Source of the DNA: Grimontia indica | GTDB taxonomy: Bacteria > Pseudomonadota > Gammaproteobacteria > Enterobacterales > Vibrionaceae | Assembly: GCF_000333895.2 (NCBI RefSeq) | Contig: NZ_ANFM02000012.1 | Span: 62,001 to 126,000 of the forward strand | Length of the DNA: 64,000 nucleotides | Direction: 5' to 3' | Shown: piece by piece, positions 1-10,745 of the stretch | Position numbering within the stretch: position 1 is the stretch's first letter | Layout: the number at the start of each line of letters is the position of its first letter | Position numbers and translations under genes: made by a program | Notes under the pieces: model-generated | What the model was told of the DNA's origin: nothing | Databases searched by the model: none | Seen by the model: only the letters and a program-made list of their open reading frames with translations

Positions 1-180
1 ATTGCACCAACACTGCGCGATTACGCCGGTTTGAATGGTAAAGCCATGCTGGTGGGACAGCTCAACAAGTTTGAGATTTGGAACAGCGATAAGTGGCAGC
101 AACAGATCGACCAGGATATTCAACATCAAGCCGAATCAGCGGAAGCGCTGAGCGACAGGCTCAGTAACTTATCGCTTTAG
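1..180 (+). CDS. mraZ: MraZ, C-terminal part (start outside window)
   Basis: The reading frame is open from base 1 and ends at TAG 178-180, giving the last 59 residues. The segment includes LRDYAGLNGKAMLVGQLNKF, which resembles the second AbrB-like swapped-hairpin repeat of MraZ. MraZ is a DNA-binding repressor of the dcw operon and in many bacteria is its first gene. The position directly before rsmH (12-nt gap) fits exactly. The N-terminal repeat and the mraZ promoter lie outside the window, so regulation cannot be judged here. Confidence 0.9.
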   Translation: MAPTLRDYAGLNGKAMLVGQLNKFEIWNSDKWQQQIDQDIQHQAESAEALSDRLSNLSL

Positions 181-192
181 GTAATCAAGATT

Positions 193-1146
193 ATGTCAGA
201 GCAGTTTTCACACATTTCCGTCCTCCTCCACGAATCCATCGAAGGTCTCGCACTTAAACCTGACGGCATTTATGTCGATGGTACGTTTGGCCGTGGTGGA
301 CATACCCGAGAAATTTTACGTCGTCTGGGTGACGGTGGTCAGCTTTACAGTATTGACCGCGATCCGCAGGCGATTGAAGAGGCAGGCACAATTGATGACC
401 CGCGCTTCAACATTATTCATGGCCCATTTTCCGGCATCCAACAATACATCGAAGAACGTGGTCTGAGTGGCAAGATTGATGGTGTGTTGCTGGACCTTGG
501 GGTGTCTTCGCCGCAATTAGACGATCCAGAGCGTGGCTTTAGCTTTATGCGCGATGGTCCTTTGGACATGCGCATGGATCCGACTTCAGGTATTCCAGCT
601 TCTCAATGGCTTGCCGAAGCGGAAGCGGACGACATTGCCTGGGTGTTGAAAGAGTTTGGCGAAGAGCGATTTGCCAAGCGTATTGCCCGCGCGATTGTTG
701 CGCACCGCGAAGATGAAACCAAAGAGCCGTTGACCCGGACTTTGCAGCTGGCCAACTTGATTGCCGCGGTATCACCTTCCCGTGATCGTAAAAAGCACCC
801 AGCGACCCGCTGTTTTCAAGCGATTCGCATTTACATCAACAGTGAGCTGGAAGAGATTGAAACGGCGATGCAAGGTGCGCTTGAAGTGCTGGCGCCGGGT
901 GGGCGACTTTCCATCATCAGCTTCCACTCATTGGAAGACCGTTTGGTGAAACGCTTTATGCGCAAGCAGAGCAAAGGGCCGGATGTACCGCATGGCGTGC
1001 CACTGACCGAAGATCAAATCCGTGCACTGGGCCAGGCAAAGATGAAGCTGGTGGGCAAAGCATTGAAACCGTCTGACGTGGAAGTCTCAGACAACACTCG
1101 CTCCCGAAGCTCGGTGCTGCGTGTGGCAGAAAAATTGGGTGACTGA
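193..1146 (+). CDS. rsmH: 16S rRNA m4C1402 methyltransferase RsmH (MraW)
   Basis: A 317-residue protein of the usual family length. RsmH N4-methylates C1402 in the decoding centre of 16S rRNA using S-adenosylmethionine. The SAM-binding glycine loop is GTFGRGGH at residues 30-37. Further conserved blocks are [11 protein letters not shown] and, near the C-terminus, SFHSLEDR. It is the second gene of the dcw operon, and its TGA overlaps the ftsL ATG (TGATG), which suggests translational coupling. The start is set by family alignment; no strong Shine-Dalgarno precedes it. Confidence 0.97.
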   Translation: MSEQFSHISVLLHESIEGLALKPDGIYVDGTFGRGGHTREILRRLGDGGQLYSIDRDPQAIEEAGTIDDPRFNIIHGPFSGIQQYIEERGLSGKIDGVLLDLGVSSPQLDDPERGFSFMRDGPLDMRMDPTSGIPASQWLAEAEADDIAWVLKEFGEERFAKRIARAIVAHREDETKEPLTRTLQLANLIAAVSPSRDRKKHPATRCFQAIRIYINSELEEIETAMQGALEVLAPGGRLSIISFHSLEDRLVKRFMRKQSKGPDVPHGVPLTEDQIRALGQAKMKLVGKALKPSDVEVSDNTRSRSSVLRVAEKLGD

Positions 1147-1460
1147 TGTCGGCAGAAAATCCAGGGCTGACAAGGCAAATTCTGCAGGACCTGACCAGTA
1201 TCGGTCGGGTTCCTATGGTGCTTTTGGTTCTGGTACTGCTTTCTGCATTGGGCGTGGTTTACATCACCCAGCAAACGCGCGCTGCGATAGCCCATCATGA
1301 CCAACTATTGATGGAGCGCGAGCAACTGGAAGTCGAATGGCGTAACCAGTTGCTTGAGGAGCATGCGTTATCAGAACACAGCCGTGTCGAAGCCATGGCA
1401 CGGCAGGATCAGGACATGATCCGTCCAGACAGTCGACGTGAAGTCATAGTGAGCCAATAG
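1146..1460 (+). CDS. ftsL: Cell division protein FtsL
   Basis: A 104-residue bitopic membrane protein. A short cytoplasmic N-terminus is followed by one membrane segment (about residues 22-41, VPMVLLVLVLLSALGVVYIT) and a periplasmic helix predicted to form a coiled coil (QLLMEREQLEVEWRNQLLEE). FtsL forms the FtsQLB complex and helps activate the FtsWI septal synthase. Sequence conservation in this family is low, so the call rests on size, topology and position between rsmH and ftsI. It overlaps rsmH and ends one base before the ftsI start. Confidence 0.93.
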   Translation: MSAENPGLTRQILQDLTSIGRVPMVLLVLVLLSALGVVYITQQTRAAIAHHDQLLMEREQLEVEWRNQLLEEHALSEHSRVEAMARQDQDMIRPDSRREVIVSQ

Positions 1461-1461
1461 C

Positions 1462-3210
1462 GTGAAGGGAAAAACGAAACCGACCAATCAGCGAGCGAAA
1501 AAGCCAACACCGAATTTGATTCGGTGGCGCTTTGTCACGGTCTGTTTCTGTATTTCCCTTGCCATGGTCGCGTTGATTGCCCGCGCCGCATTTATTCAGG
1601 TCATCGAGCCGGATCGCCTTCTTCAGGAAGGCGATATGCGTTCTGTCCGTGTCAAAGCTCTTCATTCCGCACGCGGCATTATCACTGACCGTAACGGCGA
1701 GTCGCTGGCCGTCAGTGTCCCGGTTGAAGCGGTATACGTGGATCCGGTGACTGTGTTTAAGAACGGCGGCCTGAAAGACATTGACCGCTGGTACGCGCTG
1801 GCTGATGTATTGGGTATCGACCGTCAGGCGATGGTAAACCGTATCGAGCGTAATAAAACCAAACGCTTTATCTACCTGCAACGTCAGGTTGGCCCTGCTG
1901 TGGCTGACTATGTTTCCGGTCTTCGCTTACCGGGAATTGGCATGAATGACGAGTCCCGTCGTTTCTATCCAGCCGGTGAAGTCAGTGCTCACCTTGTGGG
2001 CGTAACGGGCATTGATGGCCGTGGCCTTGAGGGGATCGAACGTGGCTATGATGGTTGGCTGAGTGGTGAACCGGGCCGCCGTACTGTGCGCAAAGACCGC
2101 TATGGCCGCGTCGTGGAAGTGATCTCCAAAGAGGCCAAGGAAGAAGGCAAACCACTTCAGCTCAGTATCGATCAGCGCCTTCAGGCGATTTCTTATCGTG
2201 CTATCAAGCAAGCAGTCGCGGACTACCGTGCGACCTCTGGCTCATTGGTCATGGTCGATGTGCGTACTGGTGAAGTATTGGCGATGGTGAATGCACCGTC
2301 TTACAATCCGAATAACCGCGCCGATCTGAAAAGCTTTAAAATGCGCAACCGCGCCATCACTGACGTTTTCGAGCCCGGTTCCACCATCAAGCCTTTGGTG
2401 GTGTTGGCAGCATTGGAAAATGGCGTGGCGGATGAGTCGACCATCATTGATACCGGCAACGGCGTGATGAGTATCGGCGGCGCGCGTGTCCGAGATGTTT
2501 CCAAAGTCGGTGAAGCAAACCTCCGTAAAATTCTCCAAAAATCCAGTAACATCGGTGTCAGTAAGCTGTCTCTTTCTATGCCTGTTGAAGCACTGCTTGG
2601 CCTGTACAGCAGCTTTGGCATCGGCGACGCAACAGGTGTGAACCTGGTTGGTGAGTCTTATGGACTCTATCCGAACCGTCGTCGTTGGTCTGATTTTGAA
2701 CGCGCAACACTCTCCTTTGGTTATGGCCTTTCTATCACGCCGGCTCAGCTTGCCCGCGCTTACGCAGTACTTGGCGCGGAAGGTGTGAACCGCCCGCTGT
2801 CGATTTTGAAAACAGAATCCGTGGTACCGGGTAAACAAGTGGCATCACAAGAAAACACCCGAAAAGTTCTCGACATGCTGGAGTCTGTGACGCAGGAAGG
2901 CGGCAGTGCCCGCCGTGCAGCGGTTGACGGTTACCGTGTCGGGGCAAAAACAGGTACAGCGAAAGTTGCGGTGGCCGGTGGCTACGGTGATGAATATATC
3001 GGTTATACGGCGGGGATCGCACCTTTAAGCGAGCCGCGCATTGCCATGGTGGTGGTGATCAATGAACCCCAAGGCGACAAATACTACGGTGGTCAGGTTG
3101 CGGCCCCCGTGTTTTCTGACGTGATGAAGAGCGCGTTGCAGATCCTCAATATCGCACCGGACGCTCAGCAGCCATTTTTACAGATTGCTAATACGGACAA
3201 TCGGAACTGA
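1462..3210 (+). CDS. ftsI: Septal peptidoglycan transpeptidase FtsI (PBP3)
   Basis: A 582-residue class B penicillin-binding protein that cross-links septal peptidoglycan together with FtsW. The N-terminal anchor is at about residues 22-45, followed by the pedestal/dimerisation region and the transpeptidase domain. The three active-site motifs are present: STIK with Ser307, SSN at 361-363, and KTGT at 496-499. Ser307 has the same number as in E. coli. The start codon is GTG, one base after the ftsL stop. The stop codon overlaps the murE ATG (TGATG). The C-terminus is short after the KTGT region, and maturation by Prc was not assessed. Confidence 0.97.
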   Translation: MKGKTKPTNQRAKKPTPNLIRWRFVTVCFCISLAMVALIARAAFIQVIEPDRLLQEGDMRSVRVKALHSARGIITDRNGESLAVSVPVEAVYVDPVTVFKNGGLKDIDRWYALADVLGIDRQAMVNRIERNKTKRFIYLQRQVGPAVADYVSGLRLPGIGMNDESRRFYPAGEVSAHLVGVTGIDGRGLEGIERGYDGWLSGEPGRRTVRKDRYGRVVEVISKEAKEEGKPLQLSIDQRLQAISYRAIKQAVADYRATSGSLVMVDVRTGEVLAMVNAPSYNPNNRADLKSFKMRNRAITDVFEPGSTIKPLVVLAALENGVADESTIIDTGNGVMSIGGARVRDVSKVGEANLRKILQKSSNIGVSKLSLSMPVEALLGLYSSFGIGDATGVNLVGESYGLYPNRRRWSDFERATLSFGYGLSITPAQLARAYAVLGAEGVNRPLSILKTESVVPGKQVASQENTRKVLDMLESVTQEGGSARRAAVDGYRVGAKTGTAKVAVAGGYGDEYIGYTAGIAPLSEPRIAMVVVINEPQGDKYYGGQVAAPVFSDVMKSALQILNIAPDAQQPFLQIANTDNRN

Positions 3211-4697
3211 TGCCGAACACGAGCTTTAAAGAATTATTGGCGCCTTGGTATGACGCCATCCCAGAAACACCTATTACCGGTTTGACGCTGGATAACCGCC
3301 AGATCCAACCGGGTGATGTATTTATTGCCGTTCAGGGTCACTCCCTGGACGCGCGCCGTTTTATCCCTGCGGCCATTGAAGCCGGCGCGGCAGCAGTGAT
3401 TGCCGACGATGGTGATACTAACGGCCAGTTTGATGTCACCTTGCAAAATGGTGTGCCCGTTGTTGCCTTCCCTCACTTGAAATCCACCCTGTCGGAAATT
3501 GCTGACCGTTTCTACCAATCGCCCAGCAAAATGATGAAGGTGATTGGTGTGACAGGCACCAATGGTAAAACCACGGTGAGCCAGTTGGTTGCGCAGTGGA
3601 TTGACCTGCTTGAAGGTAAAGCGGCAGTGATGGGAACCACAGGTAACGGCTTCCTTGATGCATTGGAGCCAGCTTTGAACACCACGGGCAGCGCGTTGGA
3701 TATTCAGCAGCAACTGGCAGCGTTTAACCATCAGGGTGCGACTCACGTGGCGATGGAAGTGTCTTCGCATGGTTTGGTGCAGGATCGCGTGAAGGCCGTG
3801 GCTTTTGATGCTGCGATCTTCACAAACCTCAGTCGTGACCACCTTGATTACCATGGCACCATGGAAGCGTACGCCGAAGCCAAGCTTCGCCTGTTTACCC
3901 ACTATGGCTCACCGGTTTCCGTGATTAACGTTGACGACCCGGTCGGTGCAAACTGGGTGAGCAATATGCCGGAAGCGGTGGCAGTTTCACTATCTGAAAG
4001 CAATGTCCACGCGCATCAAGGCCGAAAACTTTGGCTAACATCTGTCGACTACGCGACAAGCGGTGTGACCATCAGCTTTGACTCTTCATGGGGCGTGGGT
4101 CAATTTACTGCGCCGCTGGTTGGCGAATTCAACGTCATGAACCTTCTGGTTAGCCTGACCACGCTTCTGGGACTTGGCTACGAAAAAGAAACTCTGATGG
4201 CAGCTGCCAGCAAGTTGCAGGCGGTGATTGGACGCATGGAAGTTTTTCATCGTGCTGACAAACCTATGTTGGTGGTGGATTATGCTCACACCCCCGATGC
4301 TCTTGAAAAGGCGCTGATGGCTCTTCGCCGTCATTGCGACGGTAAGCTTTGGTGTATTTTCGGTTGTGGTGGCGACAGGGATACAGGTAAACGCCCAATG
4401 ATGGCAGACATTGCTGAAAGATTGGCTGATGTCGCTATTCTGACCGACGACAATCCCCGCTCTGAATCTCCGGAAGCGATTGTGGCTGACATGCTTAAAG
4501 GCATGGTCGATCCCGATCAGGCTATTATCCTTCACGACCGCGCGGAAGCGTGTAGCTATGCATTTGAAAATGCGTCAGAAAAAGACGTGATTCTGGTCGC
4601 AGGAAAAGGACACGAAGACTATCAAGTGCTGGCATCAGGTACTGTTCACTATTCCGATCGTGAGACCGTACGCCGTTTGTTGGAGGAAGAGGCATGA
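3210..4697 (+). CDS. murE: UDP-MurNAc-tripeptide synthetase MurE (meso-DAP adding)
   Basis: A 495-residue Mur ligase that adds meso-diaminopimelate to UDP-MurNAc-L-Ala-D-Glu in the cytoplasm. The ATP loop is GVTGTNGKTT. The DNPR motif (TDDNPRSESP) near the C-terminus is the family mark for meso-DAP rather than lysine specificity, so this organism should have DAP-type peptidoglycan. The start overlaps ftsI by one base of the TGATG junction, and the end overlaps murF by four bases (ATGA). Confidence 0.97.
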   Translation: MPNTSFKELLAPWYDAIPETPITGLTLDNRQIQPGDVFIAVQGHSLDARRFIPAAIEAGAAAVIADDGDTNGQFDVTLQNGVPVVAFPHLKSTLSEIADRFYQSPSKMMKVIGVTGTNGKTTVSQLVAQWIDLLEGKAAVMGTTGNGFLDALEPALNTTGSALDIQQQLAAFNHQGATHVAMEVSSHGLVQDRVKAVAFDAAIFTNLSRDHLDYHGTMEAYAEAKLRLFTHYGSPVSVINVDDPVGANWVSNMPEAVAVSLSESNVHAHQGRKLWLTSVDYATSGVTISFDSSWGVGQFTAPLVGEFNVMNLLVSLTTLLGLGYEKETLMAAASKLQAVIGRMEVFHRADKPMLVVDYAHTPDALEKALMALRRHCDGKLWCIFGCGGDRDTGKRPMMADIAERLADVAILTDDNPRSESPEAIVADMLKGMVDPDQAIILHDRAEACSYAFENASEKDVILVAGKGHEDYQVLASGTVHYSDRETVRRLLEEEA

Positions 4698-6058
4698 TCC
4701 CAGTTTCATTGAAATCACTGCAGACTGTTTTAGACGCTGATCTGGTCGGCGAAGATGTGGTGATTGATGCCGTTTCCACCGACACGCGAACGCTTGGCAA
4801 TGGTGCTTTGTTTGTCGCGCTGGTGGGCGAGCGATTCGATGCCCATGATTTTGTAGAAACTGCGTATGAAAATGGCGCGTCAGCGCTTTTGGTTTCCAAA
4901 CCTGTCGATGTCGCACTGCCACAACTGATTGTGAAAGACACCAAGCTGGCTTTGGGGCAACTGGGCGCATGGGTGAAATCTCAATGTGACGTGAAGACGA
5001 TTGCGCTCACAGGCAGTTGCGGTAAAACCACAGTCAAAGAAATGCTGGCTGCCATTTTGTCTCCAAAAGGTCAGACGCTTTATACCGCCGGCAACTTCAA
5101 CAATGACATCGGTGTACCGCTGACTTTGCTTCGCCTACAACCTTCCGATGAGTACGCGGTGATGGAACTGGGCGCTAACCATATTGGTGAAATTGCATAT
5201 ACCACGTCTTTGGTTAAGCCGGATCTCGCGATGGTCACTAATCTGGCGGCCGCGCATTTGGAAGGTTTTGGTTCCCTTGATGGGGTGGCAAAAGCTAAAG
5301 GTGAAATCTTCCAGGGGCTTGCTGACGGCGAGCTTGCGATCGTTAATCAGGACAGCAATGGTGGGGCTTTCTGGGATGAAATACTGAAAAGTAAGCAAGT
5401 ACTTACCATGACAGTGACTGACAAGCCTGCAGACTATCGTGCCGAGAATATTCATCAGGTCGACAACGGCTGTTATGCCTTCGATCTGGTTTCACCGCAA
5501 GGCACCTATCCGGTGACACTCAGCCTTCCCGGTGAACACAACGTTGCGAACGCGATTCTTGCTGCCATTGCTGCGACCAGAATCGATAGTAAGGTGACGA
5601 TGGACGATGTGGTCCGAGGTCTCGCTTCTGTGTCGCCTGTTAAAGGCCGCGGTGCGATAAGCTTCCCGCGCCCAGGTCTTCGCCTGATTGATGACAGCTA
5701 CAATGCCAGCCTTGCAGCAATGAAAGCCGCAGTGGATTTGCTGGATGGCTTCGACGGAGACAAAGTCATCGTCTTAGCTGATATGGGTGAGATGGGCGAA
5801 CATTCCGAATCGGTGCATGGAGAAGTTGCAGAGCACCTCAGCAAAGCCTCTATCCAAACCGTGATTACTTATGGACCTGCCAGCGCCGCGATTAGCGAAC
5901 GTTGCGGGGGTCAGCACTTTGAAGATAAAAGCGCATTGATTGCGCATGTAGTAGAACTGATGAAAACAAAACGCGAAGTATCCGTTTTGGTCAAAGGGGC
6001 CAACGGAATGAAGATGTCTGAAGTGGTTGCAGCAATAGAGGAGGCAGCCAAATGCTAG
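4694..6058 (+). CDS. murF: UDP-MurNAc-tripeptide:D-Ala-D-Ala ligase MurF
   Basis: A 454-residue Mur ligase that adds the D-Ala-D-Ala dipeptide to UDP-MurNAc-tripeptide. The P-loop is [15 protein letters not shown], and the conserved block [11 protein letters not shown] lies in the C-terminal half. Length and motifs are normal. It overlaps murE at its start (ATGA) and mraY by seven bases at its end, so it is embedded in a tightly coupled operon. Its dipeptide substrate must come from a D-Ala-D-Ala ligase encoded elsewhere, since no ddl gene is present in this cluster. Confidence 0.96.
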   Translation: MIPVSLKSLQTVLDADLVGEDVVIDAVSTDTRTLGNGALFVALVGERFDAHDFVETAYENGASALLVSKPVDVALPQLIVKDTKLALGQLGAWVKSQCDVKTIALTGSCGKTTVKEMLAAILSPKGQTLYTAGNFNNDIGVPLTLLRLQPSDEYAVMELGANHIGEIAYTTSLVKPDLAMVTNLAAAHLEGFGSLDGVAKAKGEIFQGLADGELAIVNQDSNGGAFWDEILKSKQVLTMTVTDKPADYRAENIHQVDNGCYAFDLVSPQGTYPVTLSLPGEHNVANAILAAIAATRIDSKVTMDDVVRGLASVSPVKGRGAISFPRPGLRLIDDSYNASLAAMKAAVDLLDGFDGDKVIVLADMGEMGEHSESVHGEVAEHLSKASIQTVITYGPASAAISERCGGQHFEDKSALIAHVVELMKTKREVSVLVKGANGMKMSEVVAAIEEAAKC

Positions 6059-7134
6059 ATTGGCTATCAGATATCCTAACCCAACACATTCCGTTTTTCC
6101 GACTGTTTGATTATCTGACATTCCGCGCAATCCTGAGCGTGTTGACTGCATTGACGTTGTCACTCTGGATGGGACCGCGCTTGATCGCTCGCTTGCAGAT
6201 GCTGCAAATCGGTCAGGTCGTACGTAACGAAGGTCCGGAATCCCACTTCAGCAAACGTGGTACGCCAACCATGGGCGGCATCATGATCCTAACAGCGATT
6301 ACGGTCACCGTGCTGCTGTGGGCTGACCTTTCCAACCCTTACGTTTGGGCGGTATTGTTCGTGACTCTGGGTTACGGTGCTGTCGGTTTTGTCGATGACT
6401 ACCGTAAAGTGGTACGCAAGAACACAGACGGCCTGATTGCCCGCTGGAAGTATTTCTGGCAATCCGCTATTGCACTGGTGGTGGCCTTCGCTCTCTATAT
6501 CCACGGTAAAGATACAGCAGCCACCCAACTTGTGGTGCCTTTCTTCAAAGACGTGATGCCTCAGCTTGGCCTGTTCTACATCGTCTTCACCTATTTCGTG
6601 ATTGTTGGCTCGAGTAACGCGGTGAACCTCACTGACGGTCTTGATGGTTTGGCCATCATGCCAACCGTGATGGTGGCCAGTGGTTTTGCCTTTATTGCCT
6701 GGGCGACAGGTAACGTGAACTTTGCTGAATACCTGCACATCCCTTATATCAAAGATGCCGATGAATTGGTGATTGTCTGTGCGGCGATTGTCGGCGCAGG
6801 TCTGGGCTTCTTGTGGTTTAACACCTATCCGGCACAAGTATTTATGGGTGATGTGGGCTCACTGGCACTGGGTGGTGCACTGGGCACGATTGCCGTGCTG
6901 GTGCGTCAGGAGTTCCTGTTGGTCATCATGGGCGGTGTGTTCGTGATGGAAACCTTGTCAGTGATCCTGCAAGTGGGCTCTTACAAACTGCGTGGTCAGC
7001 GTATTTTCCGCATGGCGCCTATCCACCACCACTACGAATTGAAAGGCTGGCCAGAGCCGCGCGTGATTGTACGATTCTGGATTATTACCCTGATGCTGGT
7101 TCTTGCAGGACTGGCAACATTGAAGGTGCGCTAA
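6052..7134 (+). CDS. mraY: Phospho-MurNAc-pentapeptide transferase MraY
   Basis: A 360-residue polytopic inner-membrane enzyme with about ten hydrophobic segments. It transfers phospho-MurNAc-pentapeptide to undecaprenyl phosphate, making lipid I. The conserved acidic motif FVDDYRKV, the block [10 protein letters not shown] and the C-terminal histidine cluster [11 protein letters not shown] are all present, as expected for the PNPT superfamily and for MraY specifically. The length matches the E. coli enzyme. It overlaps the end of murF and abuts murD (the ATG follows the TAA directly). Confidence 0.97.
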   Translation: MLDWLSDILTQHIPFFRLFDYLTFRAILSVLTALTLSLWMGPRLIARLQMLQIGQVVRNEGPESHFSKRGTPTMGGIMILTAITVTVLLWADLSNPYVWAVLFVTLGYGAVGFVDDYRKVVRKNTDGLIARWKYFWQSAIALVVAFALYIHGKDTAATQLVVPFFKDVMPQLGLFYIVFTYFVIVGSSNAVNLTDGLDGLAIMPTVMVASGFAFIAWATGNVNFAEYLHIPYIKDADELVIVCAAIVGAGLGFLWFNTYPAQVFMGDVGSLALGGALGTIAVLVRQEFLLVIMGGVFVMETLSVILQVGSYKLRGQRIFRMAPIHHHYELKGWPEPRVIVRFWIITLMLVLAGLATLKVR

Positions 7135-8487
7135 ATGAAGACAGACGCCGCGAAAAACATTGTGGTGATTGGGCTCGGTATGACCGGGCTCTCTGTCGTT
7201 AATCATCTTGTGAGAAAAGATGACGGCGCGACCGTGAAAGTGATTGATACCCGTGCAAACCCGCCGGGCGCAGAGCAGTTACCGAAAAATGTGGCATTGC
7301 ACGCTGGTGGCTGGAATATGGATTGGTTGCTTTCAGCTGATCAGATTGTGGCAAGCCCAGGCATTGCGCTGGCAACGCCAGAGCTTAGAGAGTCGGCTGC
7401 GAAAGGCATTGAGATTGTCGGTGACATTGAACTTTTCGCCCGCGATGTAAAAGCGCCTGTCATTGGTATTACCGGCTCAAACGGTAAAAGCACTGTGACC
7501 AGTCTGGTTGGCGAGATGGCAAAAGCGGCAGGCATTAATGTCGGTGTTGGCGGCAATATCGGCTTTGCAGCTTTGGATATGCTGGCCAATGAGCACGAGC
7601 TTTATGTACTGGAACTGTCGAGCTTCCAGCTTGAAACCACCTCCTCCCTGAATTTAGAAGCGGCAGTGTTCCTCAATCTTTCAGAAGATCATATGGATCG
7701 CTATGAAGGGATGGATGACTACCGCGATGCCAAATTGCGCATTTTCGACCAAACCAAACTGTCGGTCTGGAACCAAGACGATCTCCAGACCAAAAATACA
7801 CAGACCAAAGGCGACAATGTGCCTGCTATCAGCTTCGGTTTCACGTCAGGTGAATACACACTCACCGAGAAAGACGGCGCAGAGTGGCTGACAGCAAAAG
7901 GCGAACCAGTGATGGCGGTGTCTGATATCGCGCTGGTGGGCCGTCACAACGTGGCTAACTGTCTGGCGGCGATGGCGCAGGCTGATGCGGTGGGTGTCAG
8001 CCGTGAAGCGCAATGTCAGGCGATGCGTGAATACAGAGGTTTGCCTCATCGTTGTCAGCAAGTGATTGAACACAACGGCGTGCTTTGGGTGAATGACTCG
8101 AAAGCGACCAATCCGGCGAGCACTGAAGCGGCGCTTGATGGCCTGCAACTAGCGGGGCGTCTGCACCTTTTGGTCGGTGGTGATGGCAAAGGCGCAGATT
8201 TTTCTTCGCTAAAACCTATCCTCGGCAAGCTGAACGTGACTTTGTACTGCTATGGCCGAGATGGTCATGCTTTTACAAATCTGGTTGAGTCGCCCGTGGT
8301 GATTGAAACCATGCAGGAAGCCATGGATATCGCGGCATCGACCGCGAAACCTGGCGACATGGTGTTGTTGTCTCCAGCATGCGCTAGCTTCGATCAGTTC
8401 ACCAACTTTATGGTGCGAGGCGATACCTTTGCTGCATACGCGCAAGAGATTGCACAGCGAAGCGCTGAGGAGAGCGTGACGGAATGA
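7135..8487 (+). CDS. murD: UDP-MurNAc-L-alanine:D-glutamate ligase MurD
   Basis: A 450-residue Mur ligase that adds D-glutamate to UDP-MurNAc-L-Ala. The N-terminal Rossmann-like UDP-binding domain starts [11 protein letters not shown], the ATP loop is [14 protein letters not shown], and HNVANCLAA and [15 protein letters not shown] are typical of the central and C-terminal domains. It starts immediately after mraY and overlaps ftsW by four bases (ATGA). A glutamine/threonine-rich insert near residues 200-225 looks like a variable loop and carries no obvious motif. Confidence 0.97.
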   Translation: MKTDAAKNIVVIGLGMTGLSVVNHLVRKDDGATVKVIDTRANPPGAEQLPKNVALHAGGWNMDWLLSADQIVASPGIALATPELRESAAKGIEIVGDIELFARDVKAPVIGITGSNGKSTVTSLVGEMAKAAGINVGVGGNIGFAALDMLANEHELYVLELSSFQLETTSSLNLEAAVFLNLSEDHMDRYEGMDDYRDAKLRIFDQTKLSVWNQDDLQTKNTQTKGDNVPAISFGFTSGEYTLTEKDGAEWLTAKGEPVMAVSDIALVGRHNVANCLAAMAQADAVGVSREAQCQAMREYRGLPHRCQQVIEHNGVLWVNDSKATNPASTEAALDGLQLAGRLHLLVGGDGKGADFSSLKPILGKLNVTLYCYGRDGHAFTNLVESPVVIETMQEAMDIAASTAKPGDMVLLSPACASFDQFTNFMVRGDTFAAYAQEIAQRSAEESVTE

Positions 8488-9695
8488 TGAGTGCGAAGTG
8501 GGAAGACAACCGTCTGATGCGCTGGTTCTCGAATCCAGCGCCAACGGCATTGTATGACCGCCAACTGGTGTGGCTGTCATTCGGCCTGATGATGGTCGGT
8601 CTCATCATGGTGTCCTCTGCTTCCATTCCTGTTTCTGTCCGTCTGGTTGATGAGCCGTTTTATTTCGCCATGCGTCAGGGCGTCTATCTGGTAGGCGCAC
8701 TCATCATTGCCGGCGTGGCTATGCAGATACCTTTGTCGCGTTGGCAACAACTCAGCATTCCTTTGCTTTTTATTTCGCTCGCGCTTTTGCTGGCGGTTCT
8801 GCTGGTCGGTAAATCGGTAAACGGTGCATCCCGTTGGCTGCCAATGGGCTTTTTTAACCTGCAGCCAGCAGAAGTGGCCAAATTATCACTCTTCCTGTTT
8901 ATTGCAGGTTATCTTGTTCGTCGCCATGGTGAAGTCAGAGAAAGCGTCACCGGTTTTTTGAAACCACTGGCAGTGCTGGTGGTGATTGCTGGTCTTTTGC
9001 TGCTTCAGCCTGACCTTGGCTCTGTTGTCGTCATGTTTGTCACGACGGTGGGCATGCTATTTATTGCTGGCGCCAAGCTATGGCAGTTCGGTGTTCTGCT
9101 GTTTACCGGTCTTGGGCTGGTGGGTCTTTTGATTATTGCTGAGCCCTACCGTGTCGCTCGTGTGACCTCCTTCTTAGATCCTTGGCAAGACCCGTTTGGC
9201 AGTGGCTATCAGCTGACGCAATCTTTGATGGCCTTTGGCCGTGGCAGCTGGTGGGGTCAGGGGCTGGGGAATTCTATCCAGAAACTCGAATACCTACCGG
9301 AAGCCCATACGGACTTTGTTATTGCGGTGTTGGCAGAAGAGCTCGGCCTGATTGGCGTCACTGTCGTTTTGCTGATGGTATTCGCATTGGTTTTCCGTGC
9401 ACTCTTTATCGGGAAGCGTTGCCTTGAAGCGAACCAGCTTTTCGGTGGTTTTCTGGCATTTGGTATTGGCATTTGGTTTGCTTTTCAGGCGCTGGTGAAT
9501 GTCGGTGCAGCGGCAGGTATTATGCCGACTAAAGGTTTGACGTTACCGCTGGTCAGTTATGGCGGTTCCAGTTTATTTATTATGTCGACGGCGGTGGCGC
9601 TACTTCTTCGCATTGACCACGAATACCGTTTGGAAACGGCGCAGGCGCACCAACGAATTGTCTCTCATGAAAAACGAAAACGAACAAAAGCATAA
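8484..9695 (+). CDS. ftsW: Septal peptidoglycan glycosyltransferase FtsW
   Basis: A 403-residue SEDS-family protein with about ten transmembrane segments. It polymerises lipid II at the septum as partner of FtsI. SEDS signatures are present: [10 protein letters not shown], the [10 protein letters not shown] block with the catalytic-type aspartate, [14 protein letters not shown], and the late [13 protein letters not shown] motif. Two ATGs stand in tandem at 8484 and 8487, and either could be used; the first gives an ATGA overlap with murD. The last 29 bases overlap the murG start. Confidence 0.96.
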   Translation: MMSAKWEDNRLMRWFSNPAPTALYDRQLVWLSFGLMMVGLIMVSSASIPVSVRLVDEPFYFAMRQGVYLVGALIIAGVAMQIPLSRWQQLSIPLLFISLALLLAVLLVGKSVNGASRWLPMGFFNLQPAEVAKLSLFLFIAGYLVRRHGEVRESVTGFLKPLAVLVVIAGLLLLQPDLGSVVVMFVTTVGMLFIAGAKLWQFGVLLFTGLGLVGLLIIAEPYRVARVTSFLDPWQDPFGSGYQLTQSLMAFGRGSWWGQGLGNSIQKLEYLPEAHTDFVIAVLAEELGLIGVTVVLLMVFALVFRALFIGKRCLEANQLFGGFLAFGIGIWFAFQALVNVGAAAGIMPTKGLTLPLVSYGGSSLFIMSTAVALLLRIDHEYRLETAQAHQRIVSHEKRKRTKA

Positions 9696-10737
9696 ACGAT
9701 TATTGGTGATGGCTGGTGGAACCGGCGGTCACGTTTTCCCTGGACTTGCGGTAGCGAAAGAGCTGCAGGAACAAGGTTGGGAAATTCGCTGGCTGGGAAC
9801 GGCAGACAGGATGGAAGCGGATTTGGTGCCAAAACATGGCATTGAGATCGACTTTATTGAAGTAAAAGGGCTGCGTGGTTCGGGCTTTGCGCGTAAACTT
9901 CTCGCCCCTTGGATGGTACTTAATGCTGTTGTTCAGGCAAAGCGCCATATCAAAAACTGGAAACCGAATGCTGTGCTGGGCATGGGCGGATATGTGAGTG
10001 GACCGGGTGGTTTGGCTGCATGGCTAAGCGGCATTCCCGTTGTTCTCCACGAGCAAAATGCCGTCGCAGGGTTAACCAACCAGTGGCTGGCAAAGATTGC
10101 CAAGCGTGTGTTGCAGGCTTTTCCCGGTGCGTTTGCTGACAAAGAAGTCGTTGGCAATCCGGTAAGAAAGGATGTTTGTGCCTTGCCCGAGCATAATGCT
10201 TATGTAGATGGCACACCGCTGAAAGTGTTGGTGATGGGAGGAAGCCAGGGGGCTCGAATCTTAAACCACACAGTGCCGGAAGCGATAGCGAAGCTGAACA
10301 GAGAAGTGGTGATTCGTCATCAGGCCGGTAAAGGCAATCAGGCTGATACGGCAGAGCGCTTCCAAAAAGCGGGCGTGGTAAATGCCGAAGTCACCGAGTT
10401 TATTGATGATGTCGCTGAAGCCTACGATTGGGCAGATATCCTGATTTGTCGCTCTGGCGCTTTGACGGTATCGGAAGTGTCTGCTGCAGGTGTGCCGTCG
10501 ATCTTCGTGCCTTTCCAGCATAAAGATCGCCAGCAGGCACTGAATGCTGAGCACCTCGTCGAGAGTGGCGCGGCCCTAATGATAGAACAACCGGATTTGA
10601 GTGCTGACGCTTTGGCGGCGGCACTGGAAGATAAAGATTCATCGTCATTGGTGGCGATGTCGAAGGCTGCTAAAGCCGCAGCAATTACCAATGCTGCTGA
10701 GCGTGTGGCCAGTGTCATCAAAGACGTAGCGAAGTAG
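9667..10737 (+). CDS. murG: UDP-GlcNAc:lipid I GlcNAc transferase MurG
   Basis: A 356-residue peripheral membrane GT28 glycosyltransferase that makes lipid II. The first glycine loop is [12 protein letters not shown] and the second is [11 protein letters not shown]; the donor-binding motif [13 protein letters not shown] is also present. The frame is open further upstream (to 9559), but those codons lie inside ftsW. The ATG at 9667 gives the family length (355 in E. coli) and the usual short N-terminus before the glycine loop. It overlaps ftsW by 29 bases. Confidence 0.96.
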   Translation: MKNENEQKHKRLLVMAGGTGGHVFPGLAVAKELQEQGWEIRWLGTADRMEADLVPKHGIEIDFIEVKGLRGSGFARKLLAPWMVLNAVVQAKRHIKNWKPNAVLGMGGYVSGPGGLAAWLSGIPVVLHEQNAVAGLTNQWLAKIAKRVLQAFPGAFADKEVVGNPVRKDVCALPEHNAYVDGTPLKVLVMGGSQGARILNHTVPEAIAKLNREVVIRHQAGKGNQADTAERFQKAGVVNAEVTEFIDDVAEAYDWADILICRSGALTVSEVSAAGVPSIFVPFQHKDRQQALNAEHLVESGAALMIEQPDLSADALAAALEDKDSSSLVAMSKAAKAAAITNAAERVASVIKDVAK

Positions 10738-10745
10738 AGAACAAA